62,000 nt of DNA from Chrysomallon squamiferum. Lineage: Eukaryota > Mollusca > Gastropoda > Neomphalida > Peltospiridae. The position numbers and the translations under genes were made by a program. Below the pieces are notes generated by a model. The model was not told the origin of the DNA. It saw only the letters and a program-made list of their open reading frames with translations, and did no database searches. Positions 25,015 through 38,522 of this stretch are shown here, one piece after another; position 1 is the first letter of the stretch, and the number at the start of each line of letters is the position of its first letter. The DNA is taken from NCBI GenBank assembly GCA_012295275.1, contig CM022667.1, positions 20,690,910-20,752,909 on the forward strand, given 5' to 3'.

Positions 25015-26847
25015 TGTCGCTTAAATGTTATCATAAATATTTTAAGCAGTTTGTCTATTTATAATTTATTGTTATTAAAGTAATGTTTAAACATTTGTAA
25101 ATTTACGCCAAATTTTTAATATTAGTATAGAGTTTTAATCTGTAACTTTTACACTTACTATATACAAAGAATCAAAAATAGCATTTTTACAACAACGAAA
25201 ATAGCTAAACAGGAACAACTTGTAAACAAATTGCCTTGTTCATCTGTCTGTCTGTATATCTGTCTATCTCACTACGGACATGTCTACTGTATTTATCTAT
25301 TTGTCTGTCTGTCAATCTAACTACATATGTGCCTATCGATATCTCTACTGTATGTATCCAAATATCTGTAACTTACTGACCTGTCTATGTCTTCACAGTA
25401 TGTATCTATCAATTTCATTTCTTCTTGTCTTTTTACTATTTTAATTAAATTCATACCAGTATATTGTTGTATTAAACCGTTGTTGTTGTTTGGGTGTTTA
25501 TTTTTTAAACAGATTAAAAAAAATTCGGACAGTTTAATTAAACAGTTTTTTCTAGAATCACAAACTACACAATGATATCAATTTAATTTTTCAGTTATTT
25601 ATTAGTTAGCGAAAAACAAATATTTTTACACAAATTAATTCATGAATTTGTTTAAATCATTTTCAAAATATAACTTGCCATTTATTGATATTCAAACATT
25701 AAACATTTTTTATTACACAATTTTTAACCTTAAACATGAATTCAGATTTTATTGTGGCGCTGATCAGCACATTTTTTCTTTAATAAAAACAACAAACAAA
25801 AAACATAACAAATACATACATTTATTATCATTATTATTATATGCTTTGCTATTTCTTAAGTTCGGAGCTTACAAAAAATACCATTAGTACTAAAACATAA
25901 ATAAAAATAATAAAATCAATAAATTAACAAAACGCTGCAGAGAGAGAGCAAAAAAAAAGTATTTTTATTAAAAAAAGAAAAATAAAGAGTCTTGTAACAC
26001 TGCTGTTGTTTTAATATTAGAATTAACAGATTAATTCTGTCAATTTATTTGGATATTGGTTTCAGGTTATCTGCTGAACTTTGGATTAATGGAAGGAAAC
26101 ACGAAATAGAGTGCTGTTATAAATATAATTTATTACCGCTGCTCGATATTTCTTAATTTACTGGAAGGGTTTTAATATCACAGTTTATCTCATGCGAAGT
26201 GTTTTCCTTGTTTCTAACTCTCGCTGGGGGTTGCACCAACTAATTAAGGTTTATGTTCTTTCTGACTGCTCTTTCCTCCATGTTATTATCCCTTTATCGC
26301 AAGATAACGGGAGAAGTGATGGAAACTTCTTCCGGTTTTGTCTCTTGGGACGAGCGATTAGAGCGCCTCTGTGCCGCGGACTGCTACAAAATGGGGCGAT
26401 AACCAATCAGCAAAAAGCCGATTTTTAAATAATTGCGTTAAAACGATTGGTTGTCAGCTTTCTCACCTAAACTTATCAGTGATCTAAATGGGCTGTTACC
26501 CTTTGGGAGGTAGAGTGCAAAACGACGGTTGTTATCGCGAAGAGATAGTAAAAAAATCGGCGCATGTGCACAATTTGTGACCGTTATTCGATTTAGCAAC
26601 AGCATTTGAGTGTCTTGCTTATCAAGTGAAAGAGAAATTAATTTGTTTAACGACTCATCTGGGGGACAATATGAAAAATTATCAACACATGGCACATACC
26701 AGACAAATACGTGTTCACAATTCCTGCTAAGTAGATGAATGTTTTCCGTACGACTAGTTTCTTTTGTTTTTTATTTTCTAATTTACACATTTTAATAAGG
26801 TTTTTGATTTTGTTTTTTCTACAAAAATTACAAAACATTTTGTTAAC

Positions 26848-26912
<65 letters not shown>

Positions 26913-27942
26913 TTATTTATTTTTATGTTCAAATAACATTATATTTTGAAAGGTTTTGATTTTTTCCACTAGTATCATGCAAATGCATTTAATATTTTAA
27001 GGAATCAAACTTGTAACGTTTTATAAGGTTTCTAGGTTTTATTGCAGATTATTTGGCTTGATTAGGTCAAGTAAAAGAAAAGAATTGTGCTAGTCTTAGC
27101 ATGAAATCAATATTTAATATGTGATACTGTCTGAGGTTTACGTGTAAGGATGCGGATCTAATAATTAATTGGTAAGAGAAACATACATTAGCTGGAAATC
27201 TTCTTTCCTTTTGCACGAGTTGATTATTTTAAACGATTTTTGACTCAAATGAGGAGTAATCTAATCATGGACACAAAACAAAGAATTTTGTATTTCATTG
27301 CGAGATCGGGTTTGAAGAGAAGAGTAAGGTTATGATAGATATTGAAATTCAAGAACAAGTTTATCCAAATTACCCTTTATTGACAGATGCATCACAGCAC
27401 GAATTGTTTTTCTTACATTCCCGTCCAGTTTTCACACTTTAGTAAAGCTCAGCTTAACCCCACCGGACCTCGCAAAGCGGCGGAATTCCTTCAGGGTGTC
27501 AGTGACTAACCTGACCAAAATGGCGGACAAAAGACGTTGTCAGCAACCTGCTAGATATACACCTGCATGTCGTGATCAATAAGTCTGCACAGGCATGTGC
27601 GTGACTTCTATCAAGGTATCGCAATACTCAGTCGGCCATAGACTTACAAAGCAAAAGAAAACCTCATTTACATGTTACTAATCGCATAAGGAAATCACGC
27701 CAGATTACCATCCAATCTCGGGTGTTCCCGTGACCTCGTGTAAAGTTAACAAAGATGTGAGACCTCTGTTGAAGATAATTTAATACTCACTCCTCTATTC
27801 CGCGGTTAGATTCAGACCCACCAAGAAGGCCACCTTGTATATAACCAAGATTTAAAACACGGAGTAGCGTCTAGTGTGTCCACTTGCCAGATTTTTCTAC
27901 ACGGTATGAAGAACTTCACAACAACTGTCACATTTGTTTGTT

Positions 27943-27984
<42 letters not shown>

Positions 27985-28227
27985 TACCTTATACATTACG
28001 CATAATTTTGTTTTGTTATTAGTATCACTGAAAAATATATGTGCGTATGATCCTATTAACATTTACAGATACAGGAAAAAGAAAGTTGCATACCGAAACA
28101 ACTAAAGAAATGAATGAAAAGATTTGTATTACTATTAACGTTATAATTCTAGCGCTTACAACTGATGACTGTAAAAATATATCTGTTATATAACTTAAGG
28201 CCTATGTAAAAAAAAAAAAAAATTACG
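25014..28227. other. Intergenic stretch with complex island at 26.1-26.7 kb
   Basis: No gene is recognised. A notably complex island (about 26140-26700) has ATTGG, TTATCA and TAATTA motifs and short frames with no known domain. A second complex block lies at about 27240-27900. ATT/ATTT arrays lie at about 26851-26915 and a poly-T run at about 27951-27980. Confidence 0.5.
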
Positions 28228-28352
28228 CACACACATACACATGCACACACACACAAACACACACACATAAACACACACACACACACACACAAACACACAC
28301 ATAAACACACATACACACAAACACACACACACACACACACATACACACACAT
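28228..28352. repeat. Interrupted (CA)n array
   Basis: CA repeats broken regularly by AAAC and ATAC variants. Cys-Val frames on the minus strand are artefacts. Confidence 0.93.
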
Positions 28353-29128
28353 CTATATCTTATATATTTTAAATAATAGAAAGGTTTTGCTATTTGTTGC
28401 TGGACGTGTTGAAATGTGGCTAATACCGGTGTTTGGTATGTGAAGTAATCTCGTGCTGGGACGTCTGCTGGCGCGGTGCGATGACGCTGTGTTGACCCTA
28501 GTGATAAACATTCTGGCAAAACAGACAAACTGGCGACAGGCAAATCAGGCATCATCCGAGAGATTCAAACAGAAACTAATAGTCTAACTTAACGTATCTT
28601 CAGCAGTCTGCTACAGTCTCGTGATTTTATCATAATCGTTAACTCAGTAATGATAATCGTGTATATTTATTTATGTAATCAAATAATAACATAATTCTTG
28701 GAGCACAGAATGACCTAAACGGTTTTTCTAATATAGATCTGTTAATAGCAGTGTGTAGTGAAGCTCAACGTTTCGTTTAACTAGAACTTGCACCCTGTCA
28801 GTTCAGAGTTTGCATTCATGTAAATATATTAAAATAAAAATGCATTTCTCTTGCGTTTTATCTGAATCGGCGAAATTTTGGCCCAGTTGGTAACTGCGAA
28901 ATTTCAGTTCAGCGAACGTCATTATGTCCGACATTACGTCACTGTGTCATATCAAAAGATACATTTTTCAATTGGTAACTTCAAAAATTCATCTCAAATT
29001 CAGTCCGCCGCACAGCAAAGTCACCTATGTCATTTTAAAAAAACTTGAAAAAATGTTTCTCTAAAATGTTATTAAAAATAAATAAATGCATAAACTGAAC
29101 AATAAAAGATAAAGGAATATTAAACAAA

Positions 29129-29163
<35 letters not shown>

Positions 29164-29987
29164 AAATACAATATAATTTAAAAAACAAAAAAATAGTAAA
29201 AAGAATTTAAAATATATATTAAAAAACAACTAAACAAAAATCATAAAGAAAACAGTCCATAAACAAATTTTAATATATACAACAAAATCTTTATATTGAC
29301 TTCCTCCTCTAGTGGTGGATTATTCTCACCCGAGTATCTGGACACTTATTCGTATTGAAGAGAACTGTGCGGATTGAATCCTAATATGTCAGGATGCCAT
29401 TGGCGATCCGCCTAAGAAAACAGTACGCCCTGAGTATCTGCAGTTACCAACTCGTCTGGTGGCTCTTTGCAAAGATCATAGAGAGAGATGGGCACAAAAT
29501 GATTCTCCAGTTCATTCATGGAGTTGAACGGAGTATTAGGTGGAAAAATTAATTATTTTGAAAACTGACATTGAAATGTGAGAAAACAAATCAATAAACT
29601 GTATTGTAAGATGGTTTATGTTTTGATTGGTTATTTGACACTGTTTTTTTCTTTCTTTTTTTTTCTCTATTTTTATTTTGTTTAGATAGTTGGATATTTT
29701 TATAAAGTAAATTCGCAGTATATTATATACAGGAAATACACAAGAACCATTGACTGATGGATGCAGAGTGTTTGTGTGTATGTGTGTGTGTGTGTTTGAA
29801 TGTTCTTGAGTGTGTTTTGTTCTAGGACTTACTATATACTTTAATGCATTCCCTTGCCCCCCCCTCTCTCTCTCTCTCTCTCTTGCAATTCAAATAAATT
29901 TAATAAAGAACTAAATAAGTAAATATGTATTCAAATCAGTGGTAGACAGAATACAAATATAACAGAAAAAAAATCATGTCTTCATAG

Positions 29988-30036
<49 letters not shown>

Positions 30037-30548
30037 AAACAAAAACCTCACGATAATCGCAAAATTAATATTATGTTTTTACTGTATTGTTATCACATGA
30101 CACGTTGTGATATATTTTGACAATTCAGTCATATATTCATTACACATAAAATACGCATATTATATAAATTATGTTATGCCACTAGAAGACTTCATTATCA
30201 AAGCAGTTCAGTTACTCAATCTCTTTATGATCTCTTGGTGATACGATGTTATGTCAATCATCATGGAGAAAATCGGGAACAGAATAAATTTGGAGTTATT
30301 GGCTCGTTCCTAGCACAAGGTTTTATGCTTTTTCTGGAAATGTACTTAGCCGGGTCTGTGCTCTTTCTCGGATGGTTCCCTTCGGGATCTTGCTGATGTA
30401 CAGTGGATTCCTCATGCTGGAATAGTCGTCCATACTGAAGGTGATATGCTGCAATCACCACTTTTATTGTTTGCATGACGTACGTCTTGTCGAAGTAGGA
30501 GACTAGATCCGTGGCTGCTGGTGTCCTTGAGATGCATCATAGCCTGAG
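28353..30548. other. Intergenic stretch, no gene recognised
   Basis: Complex sequence at about 28380-29030 and 29290-29560. Repeats are AAAT (29131-29165), CT (about 29868-29883) and CA (29994-30034). No exon-like signal with splice sites is found. Confidence 0.55.
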
Positions 30549-30752
30549 GAAACATCCAGCTTACCATCCAGATAACCATCCAGGTTACTTATCCAGGTTA
30601 ACATGCAGCTTATCATCCATCTTACCATCCAGGTTAATAATATACAGCTTACCATCCAGATAACCATTCAGGTTACTTATCCAGGTTAACATACAGCTTA
30701 TCATCCAGCTTACTATCCAGGTTAACATGCAGCTTACCATCCAGGTTACCGC
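30549..30752. repeat. Degenerate minisatellite of about 12 bp with about 88-bp higher order
   Basis: Units such as TTACCATCCAGG, TTATCATCCAGC and TTAACATGCAGC repeat across the interval. A longer block starting CAGCTTACCATCCAGATAAC appears twice, about 88 bp apart, which implies a second round of duplication. The minus-strand frame with repeated Leu-Asp-Gly residues is a by-product. Confidence 0.85.
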
Positions 30753-31975
30753 AGACAATCGATTGTCCTCATTTCTGTTGTATTCGTTGACTTGTCCAAG
30801 CACCTCCAACTCTAGACATTTCTACTAAAATTACATGCCGCTGCTATGAATACATCTGCCTCAAAGTTCGCTTTCTAACAACAGTTCTGTACATCCATTT
30901 CAAATCAATATTCTTCATACTTGAAAACAACGGCCTGGAAGAATTCACCATTTACAGAATGATAGTAGAACATGCCAAGAGCCTTTCCAACATCAGTTAA
31001 GAATGTATTCACTTATAAATGTTGGGTGACACAGGTGTACATCTTTTATGGGATACATTATTATAGTTATTACTAAAAATAAAACTAATACCAAAAAATA
31101 TATATGACAATAACAGAAATTTAGAATATTTAACATGCATTATTATTGCCAAATTAGTATATATGTGATGTAATCTTTTTTCTTCCATTCCAGTTGGTGC
31201 GGCTTTCGCTTCAAAGTAAGTTTCACATGACATTTATTCTGAGAAAATTTCCAGAAAGAACGTCCGATGACATCTGGGGGTCATTTTTATTCCTCGTGGA
31301 CTCAGCGGTGCATTGAATTCAAAACAAACAGACAGAGGTTACTTTTATTAGAAATCGATGTACGTACCGCTGTTATAAAACGGAAAAACTAATGCGATAA
31401 TTTTGTTAACATATCCAGCCTCCCTGATGACTTGGGCCCGTCTGAAGTATCAGTAATCATGCTAACGATTCGACTGCCCACAGCCACGAGAGGCGGTTCG
31501 TACAATGTGCAAATATTTACAATAGCCCTCAAGGGAACGTCGCATTCTCAAATTTGAGTCGCTTATTAATGTGATTTCTGCGTCGTGGTTAATTGCCGAT
31601 TGTTATAATAACTTGATTATTTTCTTATTGGCACAAGAAGTGGAATAGTTTACAGCTCATCTGATGTTTCGTCTAATGTGCAACACAGGTCACGAAACAG
31701 CCAGTACTGTCTAGGCTCAGCAATTTGTGATATCAGAACTTCTAACAGTGACATGAAAAAAAATATATAATGATGATAATAATACGTCTTAATTCCTTTA
31801 TCTCTATTTCCATTAAAATTTGTTGACCAACGAAGAACAAGCTCTGTGTTAACAACACCCATTTATCTCACTGAAACAGAAAGTTTCTTTTCTGAAAGTA
31901 GAGTAGTATCTGAACAGAATACCTAATGTTTTATTTATTATCTACATATTGTTTCTTCTATACTTTTATTTTACT

Positions 31976-31982
<7 letters not shown>
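30753..31982. other. Intergenic stretch, no gene recognised
   Basis: Mostly complex AT-rich sequence with no long tandem repeat. Short open frames have no recognisable family. Confidence 0.55.
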
Positions 31983-32012
<30 letters not shown>

Positions 32013-32136
32013 TGTATGTATGTATGTATGTATGTATGTATGTATGTATGTATGTATGTATGTATGTATGTATGTATGTATGTATGTATGTATGTATGTA
32101 TGTATGTATGAATGAATGTATGTATGTATGTATGTA
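31983..32136. repeat. (ATGT)n microsatellite
   Basis: About 37 ATGT units with a single ATGA-type interruption near 32109. Because 4 is not a multiple of 3, the encoded Met-Tyr-Val-Cys frame is open in every register; it is not a gene. Confidence 0.97.
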
Positions 32137-32319
32137 ATCAGAATGATTATTGGTTTCAGAATATTTAATTACTAACAGGATAAACTAACATTATTTTGAC
32201 GGACAGATATGAAATAAAAAAGTAAACAAATAAACATGACATATTTACAGCATACAGATTGATTTCTAAAAGCATTTAACATCAAGTAAATATTGGAAGT
32301 TGAGAAAATAGAACTGTGC

Positions 32320-32344
32320 AGGTGTGAGGTCTCATTTCACACCT
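32320..32344. promoter_or_regulatory. Inverted pair of T-box half-sites
   Basis: AGGTGTGA and TCACACCT, both exact T-box consensus half-sites, face each other across a 9-bp spacer. The site is about 9.4 kb upstream of the Tbx20 start. A role in Tbx20 auto- or cross-regulation is inference. Confidence 0.35.
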
Positions 32345-32535
32345 AGTCCAGTAAACAGGTATTCGTGTCGTGGTTTCACTTACTGTCATACCACTACTGT
32401 CATTTGTTAGTAGCAACAGCATAAAATTGAGTTAAACAAAATACAGCCAGATCCAGTTCTTATGATTCTTTATTTTTTATTTTTTTTATCTTTTTTGTTT
32501 TGTTTGTTTTTTGTTTGTTTTGCGTGATTACTTGT

Positions 32536-32582
<47 letters not shown>

Positions 32583-33662
32583 CTTATTATTTAATTTTTT
32601 TATTTATTTTTAAATTCATTTAGTTATTTCATATAATAACCATTGTTAAAGTTTTACATCTTGAGAACGCCTCCAGGTGAAAATTTGATATTTAAATTAA
32701 ATTTAATTTAATAAAATATTAAGTTTATAATTTCGACTTTAAACTTAAACATTTTTAATTTAAAAAACGCCCAGACTACAAAATGATATTAAATACATGT
32801 TATTGTTTAATGTGATCAAGCAAAATAAAACATTTGGTAAATCGTGCATCAAGTCGTTATTATTCCTAAACAATAGGTAATCTAAATACAGGTTGCCAAA
32901 AGGATTTAGAAAGAAAGATAAAAGGAATGCCGAATGTGTCCGAATAATGCATTCTTATGCGTGATATATAATTTAAAACACTAATAATAATAAAAGGAAG
33001 AAAGAAAAACGAAAACGAAAGAGAAAGAAAAAATGAAATGTATAATGAGACATAATGCTGAATTCTTATTAGTATATTGTTCATATTACATTTATAGATA
33101 TACGTTATATCGACGTGTGGAAAACGGATGCTACTTTGTTTTACATGTTTTTAATTTTAATTCTTACTGAATAGAGACATCTTTAAAATAGTGAATCCAA
33201 ACTGCTTTGCACGAACTGAAATTCTTTCTGTTATTAATATTATTCTTGTTATTGTTAATGTTACTGCATGTTGTTATTGTCATTTTTCTTATTACACCGG
33301 GTACGTTCATTTCTGCAATAAGTACTGTTCATACTGGTCTGAATATTACTTTATGTTAATCTCATTGCGAGTTATTTTAATACTGCACTAATTAAGTATG
33401 GATGTGTTAAATATATTGATATTGGACTAAAATAGTATCTCTGTGTTAAATACAACTACTTATAACATCACGTAGATACTTTGGTCATTTTTATTCATGC
33501 TTTGAGCGGTGCCAATTAGAAAATTAGAATGTTTTATTTTATCGTTGATGAAATAAAGAAGAAATGTTTTATCAAACGGATGTTGTAATATATTGAAAAT
33601 ATCAGTGAAGCATGAATCGGGATATTTTTTAAAAATGATTAATATTAATATTAATATTATTA

Positions 33663-33728
<66 letters not shown>

Positions 33729-35050
33729 TTTATTATTATTATTATTATTTTTAAAGTAATAATTCACAAAACATAAAAACAGATTAGTCTGTAAACTGAT
33801 GATGCGATATCAACTAAATATTATCACTTTTTCACTCGGTCTATCAGATAAATTTGTTTTCGAAGTTTTCCGCCATTTCAGTTACATTTAATAATTCTTG
33901 TAGGATCTAAATCGTGTTAGAGTCGGATTTTGCTGTATCCAGTTTCTACATTTTTAAGCAATTTCCCAAATCATACTTGGCAGCGCCATTAAGTTAATTG
34001 CCATTTTGAATAATCACATTACAGCAGTCTTTGTTTTGTATAGAATTTGTCTTGATTTTCTGTAACAGATCGAAGCTGTTTGCACCCAAGGCGCCATTTG
34101 ATAAGAGACAACCTCGTTGCTTTTCTCGCCACAAAGCGTTCCATGTGTTCTGGTTTCAATCAACGTGAAAAGCTCTCAGAAAGATAGTGAGGAGATGTTG
34201 GCAAAATGTCACAGAATTGTTCGTTTCGCAAGTCTACGCGTTGAAAACGAGTCCACAGCTCATACGATCAGGTCCCATTGTTGATTCAACCTTTTACCAC
34301 TTGAAAAGAAACAGGAATCTCTGGAAAGCAAACTGATCAGAAATGTAAAAACGAAAATTCAATTAATAAAGTAGCAGTCAGTTATAATAAGGCTTCATAA
34401 TTGTATAAGTAATTTAGACTTTTCGTTCTGGCTGTTTATTTAGTTATTATTAGTTGTGGATATTGATGTTGATATTGATAATGATATTGATATTGATATT
34501 GATTTGATGTTGATGTCGTTATTGCTGTTTCTGGTGCTGTTATTTATTTATTTATTTAATTTTTATTGCAGAAAAAAAGGTCAGGTGTTAACACCGCTCT
34601 TATTGTTGATTGTTGGGTAATGATAACCACACCACACACCTGTTGCAGTCTAGCCCTGGTGGTCGGCAATTCGAGTGGCTTGTTTTGACCCTGGATGCAC
34701 AGTCCGCCCAAACGCCGTTCAGAAGAAAATATCACTCAATTGTTGCTATTGTTCTGTAACCGTGACAGATATGGGGATATTGTAACACTTTTGCGTGACA
34801 ACTTTATCACGTTAGATCAGTGTAAATTGGCAATAGGGGTTCTATTTTGTCCATGCGAGGATATATTTGCAAGCGTCAAAAGAACGTTTACACGTTGCAA
34901 AACTGTTTTGTGACACATGCGATCTGAGTGCGATAAATCAACGCGTTGACAGACCATTCAGTGTTTGTGAGGTATCGAGCGGGAAGACAATCCCGTCTCG
35001 TTCTACCCGTATTCGTCAACCGAGACTACTTAACACGCAAACTTAAACTA
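32345..35050. other. Intergenic stretch with ATTT and ATT arrays
   Basis: ATTT array at about 32537-32583 and ATT array at about 33673-33750. Complex blocks lie at about 33880-34340 and 34640-35050. No recognisable coding exon. Confidence 0.55.
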
Positions 35051-35122
35051 GACACTCGTTGTAACCGAGAGGTTAATACCAAAACAAGTGTCACTCTAAT
35101 GCGTAGGTTCGATTCTCGTATC
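35051..35122 (+). other. Possible tRNA-derived (SINE-like) remnant
   Basis: Carries TGTAACCGAGAGG (35060-35072), similar to a polymerase III A box, and AGGTTCGATTCT (35105-35116), close to the B-box consensus, at tRNA-like spacing. A convincing cloverleaf with an acceptor stem was not found, so this is at most a decayed tRNA or SINE head. Confidence 0.3.
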
Positions 35123-35481
35123 TATTCGTCACTTCGCATATAACTTTGGAAATAAGTTCTTCATGAAACGTATTTCAAACGAAGCAAATTTATCTCTGAA
35201 AGAATGGAAAAACATTTATAAAAGTACACTAGCAAGCATAGACTTTCAGAAATAGTTATTGTCGCAAACGGAGAAAGCCTCACTAAGCAAAGCTTTACTA
35301 ATATCAAACAACAACAACAAAACAAAAACAATAATAAAAAAATTAAATAAAAATAAAATAAAAAGAAGATTAAAGAAAAATATAAATATAACTTAAAAGT
35401 ATAGGATCCAAAGGGAAATGTTGTTTTAAGAATAATTTTTTCAGTGGTGACATAAAAAGAGGTTTAAATAAGAAACAAAAA

Positions 35482-35520
<39 letters not shown>

Positions 35521-37936
35521 GTTATTATTATATATGGCTGTGAACAATCTCCTTCCACGACGACTTTTGGTTTGATCTTCCGGAAATTAATGGAATATTC
35601 TATATTTTTTAATGTTTTGATTGGTATAGCTATATGCAGTACAGGTGCTTACCCATTGTCACATATTTGAAACCAAAAAAACGTGAAAAATCCATTACGT
35701 TTAGACAGTGTACTATTATTTGCAGTGTCACTCGTAGATGTTGGTACCGCTCAGACGTTGTTAGTTTGATGATAACGATCAAGGCAGAGCAAAAAATGCG
35801 ATAGATTATTGTATATATAATAATAACAATAACAACAACAACAATAATAATAATAATAATAATAATAACACCAGCTAGTTTGTAGGTTTTATTATCTTAC
35901 CGTGCCCTACGCAGTAGCAAGTTGAATGTCTATTTTTAACGATTGTTGTTCTTTAAGGGAAGATATCTGTTACAGATCATACTTTGCTTTGTATTTATAA
36001 AATAATAATCTGATTTCCCCTTATCACTTTGATTTAGTGAGGCCGGTTTACTTGTGTTTATTGCTTATAAATAAATATGTAGATGTTATCCGCTTAGCCA
36101 GATTGTTGTGCGTGATGTTGTTGGGGATTTTTGGGGGACAGTTGTTTTGTTCTTTGTTTTGTTTATACAATCAATAACATCTGATTTATTTGAGGAATTT
36201 TCTGGATGAATGATTAAGTAAATGTATAATTCATATTTTATTTATTTATTATTATTTACATATTAATGAAATTCGTCGTACATGTATATATATATATATA
36301 TATATAAGTATTTTAATCATAAGCCTCTTAATAATGAATGTGAACGAAGGGGGGTAACTCAGAAATGGTTTGTTAAATAACGGATACAATATTAGGTATT
36401 ACGTACATAAGCTTTATTCTGCGGCGGTATGTATACACACGTATGTGTGTGAGGGTGTGTTCTAAAATGTACTCCTAAATACCAGACATTCATCTTAAAG
36501 ACCTCACACTTTGTTTTCTGATAAGAAACACAATACACATCAAAGTGTCATTATTTTTATTGTCTGAACACTTCTCTGATCTTATTCCGCGTTACCATCA
36601 TTGTTTTATGAACACTTGACCAGTTCACCTTTCCTTTTGCATTTCTGTCCGTTTGTCCGTTATCTGTTATGTCGCGTGCCTTCACCATGATGGTCAGACG
36701 TTATCCGCTGGCACGTGGTCAAACACCTGTGAGTTTAGGTGCTGATGTGGTGCAGAGGAAACAGAAGTGGAGCCGAGCATCACACAGGGTAACGGGGTTT
36801 TAAAGGCAAAGGCGGTACACGTCTCCCCAGCTAATCAGGACTGCGACAGGTTCAAGATGTTTATTGCCACTTTGAACCTTTGAAAATTTCAAGATGACCA
36901 TTTGTCATCAGAGTTTAAAGTAAACGCCAATGAAACACACGTGTAAACCACACCTATCGGATCTCTTTAAGAGGCATGCTGCCCGGGAATGCTCGTAACA
37001 ATTCCTCACGTTTTACTCGTATTAAAATTTGTAACTGTACTTGAAAAAATGTTAAATATTTTCTGTGCGTCTATCCTGCAGATTTTTAACTAATGCTGAC
37101 GTTCTTCATAATTAAATTACATGTAAATATATTTAAATAATAATAATAAGAAGAAGAAGAAGAAGAAGAAGAAGAAAAAACTCAGTTATTTATGGGTACA
37201 GTGATATGAGATATAACATGATGGATATTATCAACATTAATACTACATGATCACACTCATTTCTTATTTCGTTTTGGTTTAACCATTCTGTTCGCGGCCA
37301 GTCTTGTATCTTAACAATCGACTACGTCGCGACATCTTTTGTGGTTGGTACGTCTCCTACACTTTTCTACGTGTGGACACAACAGTGGAATAATTTTATT
37401 TATTTATTTATTATCATCATCATCATCATGATTATTATTATTATTTTAACGATATTCTTGTAACACTCCACTCAGACGCATACATGACAAACATAACAGA
37501 GGTGTTTGCTGTGTGCATCCTTATTTGTTAAAGAGACAAACAGTTATCTTCTTTTTATGACTCGTTCATTCCAGATTTGACAAGTTTGCAATTGCCAATC
37601 AGAGGTGTGGAAAATTGGCATTTAATTATCTCAATATTCTGTTGTACGTTGGTAATTTAACTTCATCAAATTAAACATGACATTATCGATACGGTTAACA
37701 AATTGCCAATTCCAAACTGTCAATGTTAGCACGACCTCCCGTTTTGACGAGACGGGTTAACGTGTGGCTGATCAAGGCGATAGAGGCCGGTCCTCTCACC
37801 ACCAGTTTTTCTTTTTGCTGCCGTTTTCTAATATGACATGACGTGGTTACATTGTCTGAATCTCGGCTAGGAGTGTTTGCAAAATTGACCCTCAGGCACC
37901 GATAACAGAAAACGAAGATATTGCAAATTTTATAAT

Positions 37937-38019
<83 letters not shown>

Positions 38020-38385
38020 TATTATTATTATAAAGGACTTTTCAAGTAAATGAGCAATCGAAATGCTATTCTAAAAATGTTAAAAAGAGATGGGAATAAA
38101 GAAGGAAAAAACGAGAAAAAAGAAACAACAATTATTCGCAGATGGCTATCGGTTTTTTGGAACCGAAATATTATATCACTTACAAATATTTTGGGAATTC
38201 AATGTCTTGTAGAGAAGTTAAATAAACAGTGGACGTTTTTTCTGTAAAGAATAGAGAAGATGTAGGCCTAATTTATAAAGTAACAATCTCTGCTGCTATT
38301 ATTTCTGCTGAAAGATCACTTGCCGCCATTCTCGCGAACAGCTAGATAGAACGATAATATTCTCCATTCGACTGATCTCATTTTA
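35123..38385. other. Intergenic stretch, complex islands at 36.6-37.0 and 37.5-37.9 kb
   Basis: ATT array (35481-35530), AAT (35838-35869), AAG (37149-37178) and AAT/CAT/ATT (about 37938-38030). The complex islands have no coding signature and may be regulatory sequence of Tbx20. Confidence 0.5.
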
Positions 38386-38522
38386 GTCAACTGTCAGTCA
38401 ATTTATGATGTTCGAGTGGGGATAAATATCGCTTGAACCCCATTCCACTTGGCAAATCATAACTCCCGTTGTCAGTTGATTATAAACTTGTAACAAACGA
38501 GAGTGATAAAAGTTCGATTACC
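38386..38522. promoter_or_regulatory. Duplicated non-coding element, upstream copy
   Basis: The partner of 10466-10603: same orientation, same length within a base or two, shared blocks spread along the whole element (CAACTGTCAG, CAATTTA, GATAAATATC, CACTTGG/ACTTGG, TTGTCAGTT, GATAAAAG). CANNTG and GATA-type motifs are the conserved parts. Similarity fades into the flank with a shared CTTTTTC block. Confidence 0.45.

Noticed and set aside
26192-26428. Plus-strand frame of 78 residues in a complex island
   Set aside because: No family resemblance, no splice-site pairing. The interval is better treated as possible regulatory sequence.
31926-32137. Met-Tyr-Val-Cys repeat frames
   Set aside because: Direct translation of an ATGT microsatellite.
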